From CALAED01 sp036555725 (GTDB lineage Bacteria; Actinomycetota; Actinomycetes; Streptosporangiales; Streptosporangiaceae), in assembly GCA_036555725.1 (NCBI GenBank), contig DATBKU010000133.1, forward strand, positions 18,752 through 82,751: a stretch of DNA of 64,000 nucleotides, read 5' to 3'. The position numbers were made by a program, and so were the translations under genes. This document shows positions 32,531 through 41,976 of this stretch, one piece after another (position 1 is the first letter of the stretch; every line of letters begins with the position of its first letter). The notes under the pieces were generated by a model, which was not told the DNA's origin, ran no database searches, and worked only from the letters and a program-made list of their open reading frames with translations.

Positions 32531-33706
32531 ATGCCGGGCCTCGACGATTTCGACCTCGATCACCTGCGCAGCCGGCCGGGGATGAAATGGGCCGTCGCCG
32601 AGCCGGGCGTGCTGCCCGCCTGGGTGGCCGACATGGACTTCCCCGTCGCGCCGCCGGTGCGGGCGGCCCTGCAGCGGCGGATCGACAGCGACCTCGGCTA
32701 CCCGATCTGGACCGATTCCGGGAAGGGCATGCCACTGCCCGAGGCGTTCGCCGACTACATGGCCCGGCGGTACGGCTTTACACCCGATCCCGCGTACGTC
32801 CGTGAGTTCACCGACGTCAAGCAGGCTCTGCAGGTGATCTTGCAGTTGGCCACCCGGCCCGGCGACCCGGTCGCGTTGCACGTTCCGGCCTATCCGCCGT
32901 TCCTGGCGACGCTCACGGCCATGAACCGTCCGCTGGTCCCCATCCCAATGGCGGAGACCGACGACGGCTGGGGGTTCGACGCCGAACGGCTCGCCGACGA
33001 TGTCGACCGCAGTGGCTGCCGCGCGCTGCTGCTCGTCAATCCGCAGAACCCGACCGGGCGCGTCTTCCGCCGCGCGGAGTTGCTCCGCATGGCCGAGATC
33101 GCGCTCGCGCACGACCTGCTGGTGATCTCGGACGAGATCCATGCCGATCTGGTGTACGAGCCGTACGCCCACATTCCGTTCGCCTCGCTCGGCACGGAGG
33201 TCGCCGAACGTACGGTCACGGTCACCTCGGCGACCAAGGCTTACAACATCGCCGGTCTGCGATGCGCCGTCGCGCACGTCGGACCCGCCGGCCTGCGGCG
33301 CACCCTCGCCGCCCAGCCGGACGCCCTGTTCGGCGAGATCGGCGTCTTGGGGGTGGAGGCCACCATCGCGGCGTGGCGGGATGGCGACGGCTGGCTGGCC
33401 GAGGTACGGACGGTGCTCGACCGGAACCGGCACCGAATCGTGCAGGCCCTGCCGCCCGGCGTCGCCTGCCGGCCGCCCGAGGCGACCTACCTCGCCTGGC
33501 TCGACTGCCGGCCCCTGGGGATCGGGCCCGACCCGGCGGAGTTCTTCCTCAAGGAGGCACGGGTGCTGCTCGCCGGCGGCCCGCCGTTCGGGCCGGGCGG
33601 CGCAGGCTTCGCACGCCTTAACTTCGCCACGTCGGAGCCGGTCCTCGAGGAGATCCTGACCCGGATGCGCGACGCCGTCGCCCGCCGCGCCGCCCAGCCG
33701 TCCTAG
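32531..33706 (+). CDS. MalY/PatB-type PLP enzyme (cystathionine beta-lyase-like)
   Basis: 391 residues, fold-type I aminotransferase family. MKWAVAEPGVLPAWVADMDF is the MalY/PatB N-terminal signature, followed by VNPQNPTGRVF, ISDEIHADLV and the PLP lysine K236 in TSATKAYNIAGLRC. PatB-like enzymes cleave C-S bonds of cystathionine or cysteine conjugates; some are aminotransferases, so the exact reaction is open. GGGAG eight bases before ATG 32531. It converges on leuS. Confidence 0.9.
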   Translation: MPGLDDFDLDHLRSRPGMKWAVAEPGVLPAWVADMDFPVAPPVRAALQRRIDSDLGYPIWTDSGKGMPLPEAFADYMARRYGFTPDPAYVREFTDVKQALQVILQLATRPGDPVALHVPAYPPFLATLTAMNRPLVPIPMAETDDGWGFDAERLADDVDRSGCRALLLVNPQNPTGRVFRRAELLRMAEIALAHDLLVISDEIHADLVYEPYAHIPFASLGTEVAERTVTVTSATKAYNIAGLRCAVAHVGPAGLRRTLAAQPDALFGEIGVLGVEATIAAWRDGDGWLAEVRTVLDRNRHRIVQALPPGVACRPPEATYLAWLDCRPLGIGPDPAEFFLKEARVLLAGGPPFGPGGAGFARLNFATSEPVLEEILTRMRDAVARRAAQPS

Positions 33707-33740
33707 CTGTCCGCCGCCCAGCCGCCCTGCAACCGCAGGT

Positions 33741-36203
33741 TCAGGCCGGGACGATGTTGACGATCTTGGGGGCGCGGACGATGACCTTGCGGACGTCGCG
33801 GCCCTCCAGCGCCGCCTGCACCTTCGACGAGGCCAGCGCCAGCCGCTCCAGCTCGTCCTCGGCGATGTCCGGCGGGATCTCCAGCCGGTCGCGTACCTTG
33901 CCCGCGACCTGAACGACGCAGGTCACCGATTCGCGGACGAGCAGGGCCGGCTCGGCGACCGGCCATCCGGCCCTGGCCACCGAAGCCGTACGGCCCAGCT
34001 GCTCCCACATCTCTTCGGCGGTGTACGGGGCGACCAGCGACAGCATGATCGCCAGGGTCTCCACGGCCTCGCGTACGGCCGGATCGGCCGGCCCGGGCCC
34101 GGAGTCGATGGCCTTACGGGCGGCCGAGGTCAGCTCCATCATCCGGGCGATCGCGACGTTGTACCGATGCGAGTCGGTCAGCCTGGTGGCCTCGTCGATC
34201 GTGCGGTGGGTGACCTTGCGCAGTGCCTCGTCGCCGGACGAGAAGCCGGTCCCGGGGGCGGACGTCACTTCCCCGGCCAGCCGGTGCGCCCGGGTCAGGA
34301 ACTTGACCATGCCGGTCGGCGACACGTCGGCCCAGTCGATGTCGTCCTCCGGCGGCCCAGCGAAGATCATCGCCAGCCGTACCGCGTCGACGCCGTACTG
34401 GTCGATCTGCTCGCCCAGGTCGACGCCGTTGCCCAGCGACTTCGACATCGCCGCGCCCCGGTTGATGACCTGCCCCTGGTTGACCAGCCGGCGGAACGGC
34501 TCGGTGAAGTCGATCATGCCCATGTCGTACAGCACCTTGGTGAAGAACCGGCTGTACAGCAGGTGCAGGATCGCGTGCTCGACGCCGCCCGTGTACTGGT
34601 CGGCGGGCATCCAGCGGCGCACCTTCTCGATGTCGAACGGCCCGTCGTCGTACGACGGCGAGCAGTACCGGAAGAAGTACCACGAGGAGTCGACGAAGGT
34701 GTCCATCGTGTCGCTGTCGCGCCGCGCCGGGCCGGAGCACTTGGGGCAGGCGACGTTGACCCAGTCATCGGCCGCCGCCAGCGGGGAGACGCCCTTGGGG
34801 GCCAGGTCGGCGCCGCGCAGGTTGTCGGGCAGCCGTACCGGCAGGTCGGCGTCGGGCACCGGCACCTCACCGCAGTCATCGCAGTGGATGATCGGGATCG
34901 GCGTGCCCCAGAACCGCTGCCGGGAGATCAGCCAGTCGCGCAGCCGGTAGTTCACGGCCGCCTTGCCCAGCCCCTTGTTCGCCAGGATCTCGGTGATCCG
35001 CTGGATCGCGTCGGTCTTGGTCAGCCCGTTGATCGGGCCGGAGTTGATCAGCGTGCCCTCGCCGGGCGTCGCCACGCCGGTCTCGGCCGGGTCCGGCCCG
35101 CCGGTCTCGACGACGACGCGCACCGGCAGCCCGAACTTCAGCGCGTAGTCCAGGTCGCGCTGGTCGTGCGCGGGCACCGCCATGATCGCGCCGTGCCCGT
35201 ACTCGGCCAGCACGTAGTCGGACGCCCACACTGGGATGCGCTCGCCGTTGACCGGGTTGATCGCGTGCACGCCCAGGAAGACGCCGGTCTTCTCGCGCTC
35301 GGTGGACAGCCGCTCGATCTCGCTCTCGCGCGAGACCTCTTCCTTGTACGCCTCGAACTCGGCGTGCCGGTCGGGGGCGCAGATCTCCTCGGCCAGCGGC
35401 GCGTCGGCGGCCACGACGAAGAACGTGGCGCCGTACAGCGTGTCGGGGCGGGTGGTGTAAACCGTGACCGGCTCGGCCCTGCCCTCGATCTCGAACTGGA
35501 CGTCCGCGCCCTCGGACCGGCCGATCCAGTTGCGCTGCATGGTCAGCACGCGCTCCGGCCAGTCCAGCCCGGCCATGTCGTCCAGCAGCCGGTCGGCGTA
35601 CTCAGTGATCTTGAAGTACCACTGGGTCAGCACGCGCCGCTCGACCAGCGAACCGCACCGCTCACAGCGCCCGGCGATGACCTGCTCGTTGGCCAGCACG
35701 GTCTGGTCCTGCGGGCACCAGTTGACGTAGCCGCCCTTGCGGTAGGCCAGCCCGCGCTCGTACAGGCGCAGGAACAGCCACTGGTTCCACTTGTAGTACT
35801 CGGGGTCGGACGTGTGCAGCCGCCGCGACCAGTCGAACGAGACCGCGTAGCGCCGGAAGGACGCCGCCTGGGTATCGATGTTCTCGTACGTCCACTCCGC
35901 CGGGTGCGAGTTGCGCTTGATCGCGGCGTTCTCGGCGGGCAGGCCGAAGGAGTCCCAGCCGATGGGATGGAGCACGTTGAAGCCCTTTTGGAACCAGTAT
36001 CGCGCCACCACGTCGCCGATGGCGAACGCCTCGGCGTGCCCCATGTGCAGGTCACCGGACGGATACGGGAACATGTCCAGCGCGTACCGGCGCTCCCGCT
36101 CGTCGGCGGGGTCGTCGCTCGCCGCGAAGGGGTTCAGCTCCGCCCAGCGGGCCTGCCACTTGTCCTGGACCGCCCGCGGGTCGTACTGCTCATCGGTGCT
36201 CAA
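33741..36203 (-). CDS. leuS: Leucyl-tRNA synthetase
   Basis: 820 residues from TTG 36203 (GGAG eight bases upstream). Signature PYPSGDLHMGHA (HIGH), the CP1 editing domain with TTRPDTLYGATFF, zinc-ribbon CDDCGEV and ACPKCSG, MSKSLGNGVD (KMSKS with alanine before methionine) and the anticodon-binding C-terminus ending KVIVRAPKIVNIVP. ATG 36260 in the same frame is possible but would place the leader hairpin just in front of the start and add 19 residues unlike the family. Charges tRNA-Leu. Confidence 0.97.
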   Translation of the reverse strand: MSTDEQYDPRAVQDKWQARWAELNPFAASDDPADERERRYALDMFPYPSGDLHMGHAEAFAIGDVVARYWFQKGFNVLHPIGWDSFGLPAENAAIKRNSHPAEWTYENIDTQAASFRRYAVSFDWSRRLHTSDPEYYKWNQWLFLRLYERGLAYRKGGYVNWCPQDQTVLANEQVIAGRCERCGSLVERRVLTQWYFKITEYADRLLDDMAGLDWPERVLTMQRNWIGRSEGADVQFEIEGRAEPVTVYTTRPDTLYGATFFVVAADAPLAEEICAPDRHAEFEAYKEEVSRESEIERLSTEREKTGVFLGVHAINPVNGERIPVWASDYVLAEYGHGAIMAVPAHDQRDLDYALKFGLPVRVVVETGGPDPAETGVATPGEGTLINSGPINGLTKTDAIQRITEILANKGLGKAAVNYRLRDWLISRQRFWGTPIPIIHCDDCGEVPVPDADLPVRLPDNLRGADLAPKGVSPLAAADDWVNVACPKCSGPARRDSDTMDTFVDSSWYFFRYCSPSYDDGPFDIEKVRRWMPADQYTGGVEHAILHLLYSRFFTKVLYDMGMIDFTEPFRRLVNQGQVINRGAAMSKSLGNGVDLGEQIDQYGVDAVRLAMIFAGPPEDDIDWADVSPTGMVKFLTRAHRLAGEVTSAPGTGFSSGDEALRKVTHRTIDEATRLTDSHRYNVAIARMMELTSAARKAIDSGPGPADPAVREAVETLAIMLSLVAPYTAEEMWEQLGRTASVARAGWPVAEPALLVRESVTCVVQVAGKVRDRLEIPPDIAEDELERLALASSKVQAALEGRDVRKVIVRAPKIVNIVPA

Positions 36204-36260
36204 CGTCGCTACTCCGGTCTTATATACGGGTCGTTTGGCTGCCAAGAACTGCCGGGACAT

Positions 36261-36287
36261 GAAAGGACCCCTCGCGCAGGAGGGGTC
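36261..36287 (-). promoter_or_regulatory. Hairpin in the leuS leader (possible attenuator)
   Basis: Minus strand: perfect 8-bp stem GACCCCTC/GAGGGGTC with a CTGCGC loop (36287-36266), followed by CTTTC (36265-36261), about 60 nt before the leuS start. It looks like a weak intrinsic terminator or attenuator in the transcribed leader. No T-box motif was recognised. Confidence 0.5.
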
Positions 36288-36568
36288 GCCGCGTTGACTC
36301 GATCCGTCAACGCGGCCGGCTAAGGAGCAGCCTGGCTCGCATACATCAAGACTAGCGCAATCGCAAGCACGGCGCGGGCGCACAGGCGCCCGCCGGCCGT
36401 CGAGCCCGCGCACAGCGGCCCCCGTCGTCCCACGCACCCGTCTGTACTCCTGTTGTCAGCCGGGCCGGACGGACGGAGGCGCAGCAGGTGATCAACGATC
36501 GCGGATACGCTGGCGCGGACCGGACAACCGGTCGGGAACACGACGTCTCGAACGGAACACGAAAACCA

Positions 36569-37099
36569 GTGGTCACGCTCCGCAGCACCGCCTGCCGCCG
36601 CCTCACCCCGATGGTGGCGTGCCTCGTGATGGTCGCGGGGGCGGCGGCCGGGGGGTGTGCCGTCCACAACCCGACCGACCTGGCCCAGCGCCGGCCGGCG
36701 ACCCCGGCGGCGACCTCGGGTACCGTGCCCGCGGGCTCGGCGACGTCGTTCGACTCACACGGGGCGGTGCGGCTGCTCGCCAAGCTTGGGTACGGCAAGG
36801 CCCGGCCGCGGCAGATTCCGCCGGGGCCACTGCGCGCCTTCGTGGCCTCGTGCCGGAACGCCACGACGACGCCGTGCCTGAACATCTTCTTCTTCTACGG
36901 CGACAAGTACGCGGGCGCCGCGTTCGCCCGGCCGCAATCGAAGCTGTCCATCAAGAAGCAGGACGGACGGATCGTACGGACGGCGGTTCCGGGACCGAAG
37001 GGCGGCTTCCGCAACGTCCGCTACATATGGACCGGGCAGGAGGTCATCGGCCTGGCCAACACGGGCACGGTGCCGCTGGTCCGCGTCCCGGCCCACTGA
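36569..37099 (+). CDS. Lipoprotein, LppP/LprE-like
   Basis: 176 residues. GTG 36569 gives a basic start (VTLRSTACRRL) followed by a hydrophobic stretch and a lipobox-like MVAGAAAGGC, so it is probably a secreted lipoprotein. The mature part has LLAKLGYGKARPRQIPPGPLRAF-type sequence in pieces, then CRNATTTPCLNIFFFYGDKYAG, a pattern seen in the mycobacterial LppP/LprE family. Two cysteines may form a disulfide. Function unknown. It is divergent from leuS. Confidence 0.75.
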   Translation: MVTLRSTACRRLTPMVACLVMVAGAAAGGCAVHNPTDLAQRRPATPAATSGTVPAGSATSFDSHGAVRLLAKLGYGKARPRQIPPGPLRAFVASCRNATTTPCLNIFFFYGDKYAGAAFARPQSKLSIKKQDGRIVRTAVPGPKGGFRNVRYIWTGQEVIGLANTGTVPLVRVPAH

Positions 37100-37220
37100 C
37101 CCCCGGACGGGGCCCCCGGTTGATCTCGTGCGGAACCGGTCCCGACGGGGCCGGCGTTCTGTACATTTCGATGACAGAGGCTGCCCCGACTTACCGACGT
37201 TCGCACGAGGTGGGCTGACC

Positions 37221-38021
37221 GTGACCGCACCCGCGCAGTACCCTCCGGCGCAGGCTCCGGAACGCCGACGGCACCGGACGGAACGGCGCGGCAAACGGGG
37301 GGTGCTGATCGGCACCGGCGCCGCGGTCGGCGCCGTAGTGATCGCGGCCGCCGTCGTCGCGGTGGTGGCGCTGCGGGACCGGTCGCCGTCCGGCCCGGAC
37401 CCGTTCGCCGGCTCCTATCCCGTGGTCGGCGCCTCGTCGTTGCCGTCGGCCGGGATCACCTGGCAGCCCACGGGCCGGGCGGCCGGGCCGCTGAAGCGCT
37501 TCTCCGGCCGGGCGTCCCCGGTCATCGGCAAGATCGTCGATCAGAAGACCGGCCTCGCGTACGCCAAGCTCGGCGCGCCGTGGAAACCCCTCACCGGTAT
37601 CGGCCCGCATACCGGCGGCATGGAGTGGAACGCCAACTCGGGCAAGCCCAACTTCCACTGGTGGGCCGGGTTCTACTCCGGCCCGCTCGACGAAGACTTC
37701 GTCCCGGCCGCCAAGGGCCCGAACGGGCTGCGCGCCGCCGCGGAGCTGACGGCGGTCAAGTGGGCCAAGACGTACGACGGCACGACGAGGCCGATCGCCG
37801 GGCAGGCCATGAAGGTGAGCGGCCGGAACGCCTGGCTTGCCGGTTATCGCGTACTAACCCCGAACTCGCACGACAAGATCCCGGAGCGGGCCGTCGTCTT
37901 CGTCGTGGTCAACGCCGGGCGGGCCGTGCCCAGCGTGTTCGAGGTGACGGCGGCGAAGCCGAAGTACCAGATACTGCCCGACTTCAACACCCTGATCAGC
38001 TCACTTCGGGTGATTCGTTAG
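37221..38021 (+). CDS. Membrane-anchored protein of unknown function
   Basis: 266 residues from GTG 37221 (GAGGTGGG upstream). A Pro-rich basic cytoplasmic N-terminus, one membrane span (LIGTGAAVGAVVIAAAVVAV core, about residues 33-52), and an extracellular domain of about 200 residues (ITWQPTGRAAGPLKRFSG, FHWWAGFYSGPLDEDFVP, ILPDFNTLISSLRVIR). I do not recognise the family; it resembles actinomycete cell-surface proteins found next to lipoproteins. It follows the LppP-like gene by 121 bp, and its stop overlaps the convergent regulator by 4 bp. Confidence 0.8.
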   Translation: MTAPAQYPPAQAPERRRHRTERRGKRGVLIGTGAAVGAVVIAAAVVAVVALRDRSPSGPDPFAGSYPVVGASSLPSAGITWQPTGRAAGPLKRFSGRASPVIGKIVDQKTGLAYAKLGAPWKPLTGIGPHTGGMEWNANSGKPNFHWWAGFYSGPLDEDFVPAAKGPNGLRAAAELTAVKWAKTYDGTTRPIAGQAMKVSGRNAWLAGYRVLTPNSHDKIPERAVVFVVVNAGRAVPSVFEVTAAKPKYQILPDFNTLISSLRVIR

Positions 38022-38869
38022 GAGCGCGCTCCTAGCCGCTGGGTGCCCACGACGCGAAGCAGCCGGAGCGCCTCGTACGACCTCGTTCCCGGGGCCGCGG
38101 TGTAGAGCACGAGCCGCTGGTCGACGTCGGGTACGTGCAGCACGTCGCAGTGCAGCTCGATCGACCCGACGACGGGATGGATCATCCGCTTGGTGGTGCT
38201 CCGCCGTACGGTGACGTCGCGCTCGGCCCACAGCCGTACGAACGTCTCGCTCCGCGCGCGCAGGTCGGCGACGAGCCGCCGGATGCCTGGGTCGCCGGGA
38301 TAGCGCGCCGCGGCGGCGCGCAGGTCGGCCACCGCCTCGCGGGCGAAGTCCCCGTGCTCGTCGTCATCGTCGTCGAGGAGGTGCGCCGCGTACGGCTGGG
38401 CGAAGAACCAGCGGATCGGGTTGCGCTCCTCGGGCCGCAACGTGGCGAAGTCGACCATGAGCGCGGACGCCATCGCGTTCCACGCGAGGATGTCGTACTT
38501 CGCGTCGAGGACGTACGCCGGGGTGTCGTCGAGCCGGTCGAGCAGCAGCAATATCCCTTGCGGCACGTCCTGGGGCGGGCCGGGCGGTGGGCCCGGCTGC
38601 TCGCCGGCGAGGTTGAACAGGTAGGCCCGCTCGCCGTCGGTGAGCCGCAGCGCGCGGGCGATGGCGGCGAGCACCTGCCGGGACGGCCGCGGCCCGCGCG
38701 CCTGCTCCAGCCTGATGTAGTAGTCGACCGACATGCCGGCGAGGCCCGCCACCTCCTCGCGGCGCAGCCCGGGCGTACGGCGGCGTACGCCCGGCGCGAG
38801 GCCGACGTCCTGCGGCTGCACTCGGGCGCGCCGCGAGCGCAGGAAGCCGGCGAGCTCGGCTCGGTCCAC
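38018..38869 (-). CDS. XRE/MmyB-type transcriptional regulator
   Basis: 283 residues. N-terminal XRE helix-turn-helix (LAGFLRSRRARV, LRREEVAGLAGMSVDYYIRLEQARG) and a C-terminal MmyB-like ligand-binding PAS domain (ILAWNAMASALM, NPIRWFFAQP). GTG 38869 gives the usual family start (DRAELAGFLRSRR); GTG 38896 is possible. Such genes usually face the oxidoreductase they control, and here an SDR is divergent 101 bp away. Confidence 0.93.
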   Translation of the reverse strand: MDRAELAGFLRSRRARVQPQDVGLAPGVRRRTPGLRREEVAGLAGMSVDYYIRLEQARGPRPSRQVLAAIARALRLTDGERAYLFNLAGEQPGPPPGPPQDVPQGILLLLDRLDDTPAYVLDAKYDILAWNAMASALMVDFATLRPEERNPIRWFFAQPYAAHLLDDDDDEHGDFAREAVADLRAAAARYPGDPGIRRLVADLRARSETFVRLWAERDVTVRRSTTKRMIHPVVGSIELHCDVLHVPDVDQRLVLYTAAPGTRSYEALRLLRVVGTQRLGARS

Positions 38870-38970
38870 CTCTTCAGTCTGCCCCGAGCCGCGCACGCCA
38901 GGGTGGTACGGCCGATCCCAGGCTCGGGTGGTCTCTGGTGGGTTCGTACGGCCGCGACCAGCCTGGACGC

Positions 38971-39711
38971 ATGACTGAGATCGCTTTGATCACCGGGGGC
39001 AACAAGGGGATCGGCTTTGAGACCGCCCGGCAGCTGGGCGCCGCCGGCGTCAGGGTGCTGGTGGGGGCGCGGGCCGCCGAGCGCGGCGAGCCGGCCGCCG
39101 CCACGCTGCGCGTGGATGGCGCCGACGCGACGTTCGTACGGCTGGACGTCACGGACGAGGACGCGATCGAGGCGGCCGCCAAGCGGATCGAGGCGGAGTT
39201 CGGGCGGCTGGACATCCTGGTCAACAACGCCGGGATCTCGGTATATGTCGGTTCCGGGGCGGACGGCGTCGCACCGCCGAGCCGGACCCCGGTCGCGGCG
39301 GTACGGGAGAACTTCGAGACCAACGTCTTCGGCGTGATCGCGGTGACGAACGTGATGCTGCCGCTGCTGCGCAAGGCGCCGCTGGGGCGGATCGTCAACG
39401 TGTCGAGCGGGCTGGGTTCGGTGACGCTCGCCGCCGCGGACGACCCGCTGCTGGCCGGCATCAACCTGCTGCCGTACAACACCTCGAAGACCGCGCTGAA
39501 CGGCGTGACCATCGCGTACGCCCGGGAGTTGCGGGACACGCCGATCAAGGTCAACGCCGTCACGCCCGGCTACTGCGCGACCGACCTCAACGGGCACACC
39601 GGGTTCCGTACGGCCGCGGAGGGCGCCGAGGTGACGGTACGGCTGGCGCTGATCGGCCCGGACGGCCCGACCGGCGGGTTCTTCGGCGCCGACGGCCCGG
39701 TGCCGTGGTGA
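38971..39711 (+). CDS. Short-chain dehydrogenase/reductase
   Basis: 246 residues of classical SDR type. Cofactor motif TGGNKGIG (8-15), NNAGIS, catalytic serine in NVSSGLG and YNTSK (Y-x-x-x-K), then the PGYCATDLNGHTG loop. It resembles carbonyl reductase-like SDRs that act on ketones and aldehydes with NADPH; the substrate is unknown. It is divergently paired with the MmyB-type regulator. Confidence 0.94.
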   Translation: MTEIALITGGNKGIGFETARQLGAAGVRVLVGARAAERGEPAAATLRVDGADATFVRLDVTDEDAIEAAAKRIEAEFGRLDILVNNAGISVYVGSGADGVAPPSRTPVAAVRENFETNVFGVIAVTNVMLPLLRKAPLGRIVNVSSGLGSVTLAAADDPLLAGINLLPYNTSKTALNGVTIAYARELRDTPIKVNAVTPGYCATDLNGHTGFRTAAEGAEVTVRLALIGPDGPTGGFFGADGPVPW

Positions 39712-39723
39712 TCCTTCCGGAGG

Positions 39724-40965
39724 TCAGAAGTCGTACGGGAGGTGCTTGATTCCGTTGATGAAGTTGGACAGCAGGCGGTCGGGCTCCCCGGTGGCGCGGA
39801 TGCCGGGCACCTTGGTGAACAGCTCGCGGAACATCACGGTGATCTCCCGGCGGGCCAGGTGCGCGCCGAGACAGAAGTGCGGGCCCGGACCGCCGAAGCC
39901 GACGTGCGGGTTCGGATCGCGGCCGATGTCGAAGACGCCGGAGTCGGTGAAGACCGACTCGTCGCGGTTGGCCGACCAGTAATAGAGGACCACCTTGTCG
40001 CCGGCCTTGTACGGGTTGCCGTTGATCTCGGTATCGCGGGTGGCCGTCCGCCGCATCCAGATGACCGGCGAGGCGTACCGTACGATCTCCTCGACCGCGC
40101 CGGGGATCTTCTTCTCGAAGTCGTCGACCAGCGCCGATCGCTGCTCCGGGTTGGTCGTGAACAGGTGCAGGCCGTGCGCGATGGCGTTGCGGGTGGTCTC
40201 GTTGCCGGCGACCGCAAGCAGGATGAAGAACGAGCCGAGCTCCTGGTCGGTCAGCGATTCGCCGTCGATGTTGGCGTTGACGAGCGCCGAGGTGAGGTCG
40301 TCGGTCGGGTTGCCGCGGCGGAACCGGCCGAGGTCCTCGACGATGTCCTTGATCGCCTGCCCGGCGGTGAGCAGCTGACCGGCGATCTCCACGTAGTCGT
40401 CGGACGGCACCAGGTCGGGGTCGGCCCCGGCCAGGATGATGTTCGTGTTGTCCAGGACGTTCTGGTACGACGACTCCGGGATCCCCATCATGTCGCAGAT
40501 GATCTTGAGCGGCAGGCGGGCGGCGACCTGCGGGACGAAGTCGCCGGGGCCGTCCTCGAGGATCTCGTCCACGATCCGCCCGGCGACGGTCTGCACCTGG
40601 TCCTCGAACCGCTGGATCATGCGCGGCGAGAAGGCACGCGAGACGATGCGCCGGATATGGGCGTGCCTCGGGTCGTCCATGCTGATCATGGAGCCGAAGT
40701 ACTCGTTCATATCCGGCGGCATGTCCGGGATGTTGATCGCGCCCTGGCCCGAGCAGAAGTCGGCCGGGCGGCGCGATGCCTCCACCACGTCGGCGTGCGT
40801 GACCAGGGCGTAGTACCCGGGGCCCTGCGGCACGACCGTGATGTCGGGCTCCTCGAAGAGCGCCGGCGCAGGCCGCCGCCGCAGCTCCGCGAAGGCCTCG
40901 TGCCGCTCCGCCAACGACCGAGCCCAGAAGTCCCAGTCCGTCAGGTTGATGCTGCTGAGCGTCAT
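39724..40965 (-). CDS. Cytochrome P450 (CYP124/125/142-like)
   Basis: 413 residues, soluble bacterial P450. I-helix AVAGNETTRNAI, the ExxR helix in VEEIVRYASPV, and the heme loop GFGGPGPHFCLGAHLAR with heme-ligand C365. The NETTRN I-helix and NPHVGFGG loop are typical of actinobacterial CYP124/125/142, which hydroxylate sterol side chains or methyl-branched lipids; the substrate here is inferred only at that level. GGGAG precedes ATG 40965. It may be transcribed with the upstream hydrolase gene or from its own promoter at about 41010. Confidence 0.93.
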   Translation of the reverse strand: MTLSSINLTDWDFWARSLAERHEAFAELRRRPAPALFEEPDITVVPQGPGYYALVTHADVVEASRRPADFCSGQGAINIPDMPPDMNEYFGSMISMDDPRHAHIRRIVSRAFSPRMIQRFEDQVQTVAGRIVDEILEDGPGDFVPQVAARLPLKIICDMMGIPESSYQNVLDNTNIILAGADPDLVPSDDYVEIAGQLLTAGQAIKDIVEDLGRFRRGNPTDDLTSALVNANIDGESLTDQELGSFFILLAVAGNETTRNAIAHGLHLFTTNPEQRSALVDDFEKKIPGAVEEIVRYASPVIWMRRTATRDTEINGNPYKAGDKVVLYYWSANRDESVFTDSGVFDIGRDPNPHVGFGGPGPHFCLGAHLARREITVMFRELFTKVPGIRATGEPDRLLSNFINGIKHLPYDF

Positions 40966-40984
40966 GGCCGGCTCCCGCGGAACA

Positions 40985-41014
40985 GAATCGCGTTCGGTTC
41001 CCTCATCCTGTCAA
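40985..41014 (-). promoter_or_regulatory. Candidate promoter for the P450 gene
   Basis: Minus strand: -35 TTGACA (41014-41009), 18-bp spacer, -10 CGATTC (40990-40985). The -35 is perfect and the -10 weak; it lies 20 bp before the ATG. Confidence 0.35.
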
Positions 41015-41061
41015 AGTGACCGCTTACTTCCTTGCTCGATGCGCGTGAGCCGCGTCACAGT

Positions 41062-41922
41062 TCACCGCACCCAATCCAGGATGAGGCCGTTGAGCTCGGA
41101 CGGCCTCTCAAGCTGCAGGAAATGACCGGCCCCGTCGACGATCTCGACCCGCGACCCCGGCGGCAGGTGCTGGTCGGCGTCCTTCACCAGGTCGACGCCG
41201 AGGCATCCGTCGTCCGCGCCGTGGACGTACAGGTGCGGCTGCTCGGCCACCCGGCCCGTGGCCTCCTGCTCGGCGGCGTAGCGCGCGATGTGCTGCGACG
41301 CGTCGAGCATGGCCCGGTAGTAGCCGATGGCGGCCCGCACGTTCTCGGGCGTACGGAGGCAGTCCATCGCGTGCGAGACGTCCGCGGCCGCGTCGTACCC
41401 CGGTGACCAGCTGTTCCAGAGGCCCTCCACGAATGACCGCGTCAGCGCCGTCTCGGCCAGTGACGTCTGAAACAGGAAGATGTAGAACGACCGCTTGAGC
41501 TGGTCGTAGGAGAAGAAGTTGCTCAGCATGGCGGCGATCGGCGGCAGCGCCAGGGTCGCGACGCGCCGCCAGCGATCCGGCGCCAGGGCGGCGGCTCCAT
41601 ACGCGGCCGCCGCGCCCCAGTCGTGCCCGATCAGTACGGCGTCGGCGCGGCCGCCCAGCGCTTCGTGCAACGCATTGGCGTCCGCAGCGAGCGCCCCGGT
41701 CTGATAGGCGCCGTCGGCGGGCACCTCGGTCGGCGCGTACCCGCGCATGAACGGCGCGACCGCGCGGAACCCGGCGTCGGCGAGCGCGGGCAGCAGGTGG
41801 CGCCAGGTGTACGCCGAGTCGGGGAAGCCGTGCAGGCACAGCGCCAGCGGCCCATCTGCGGGCCCGTCCGCCAGGTACCAGAACGTCAGATCATTCGCGG
41901 CGGCCGTCTGAATCTCCGTCAT
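41062..41922 (-). CDS. Epoxide hydrolase-like alpha/beta hydrolase
   Basis: 286 residues. HGFPDSAYTWRHLLP (31-45) is the HGxP oxyanion motif of epoxide hydrolases, the nucleophile is D101 in IGHDWGA, the base lies in DGAGHFLQLE, and the cap has tyrosines (IGYYRAML). It could alternatively be another alpha/beta hydrolase such as a fluoroacetate dehalogenase-like enzyme. It lies upstream of the P450 on the same strand (96 bp), so an epoxide formed by the P450 is a tempting but unproven substrate. It is divergent from the ArsR-type gene. Confidence 0.85.
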   Translation of the reverse strand: MTEIQTAAANDLTFWYLADGPADGPLALCLHGFPDSAYTWRHLLPALADAGFRAVAPFMRGYAPTEVPADGAYQTGALAADANALHEALGGRADAVLIGHDWGAAAAYGAAALAPDRWRRVATLALPPIAAMLSNFFSYDQLKRSFYIFLFQTSLAETALTRSFVEGLWNSWSPGYDAAADVSHAMDCLRTPENVRAAIGYYRAMLDASQHIARYAAEQEATGRVAEQPHLYVHGADDGCLGVDLVKDADQHLPPGSRVEIVDGAGHFLQLERPSELNGLILDWVR

Positions 41923-41976
41923 GGTCGGACGCTACCCCGGCAAGTCCCTGGTTCGGGCCTACGCTAATGACCTAAC

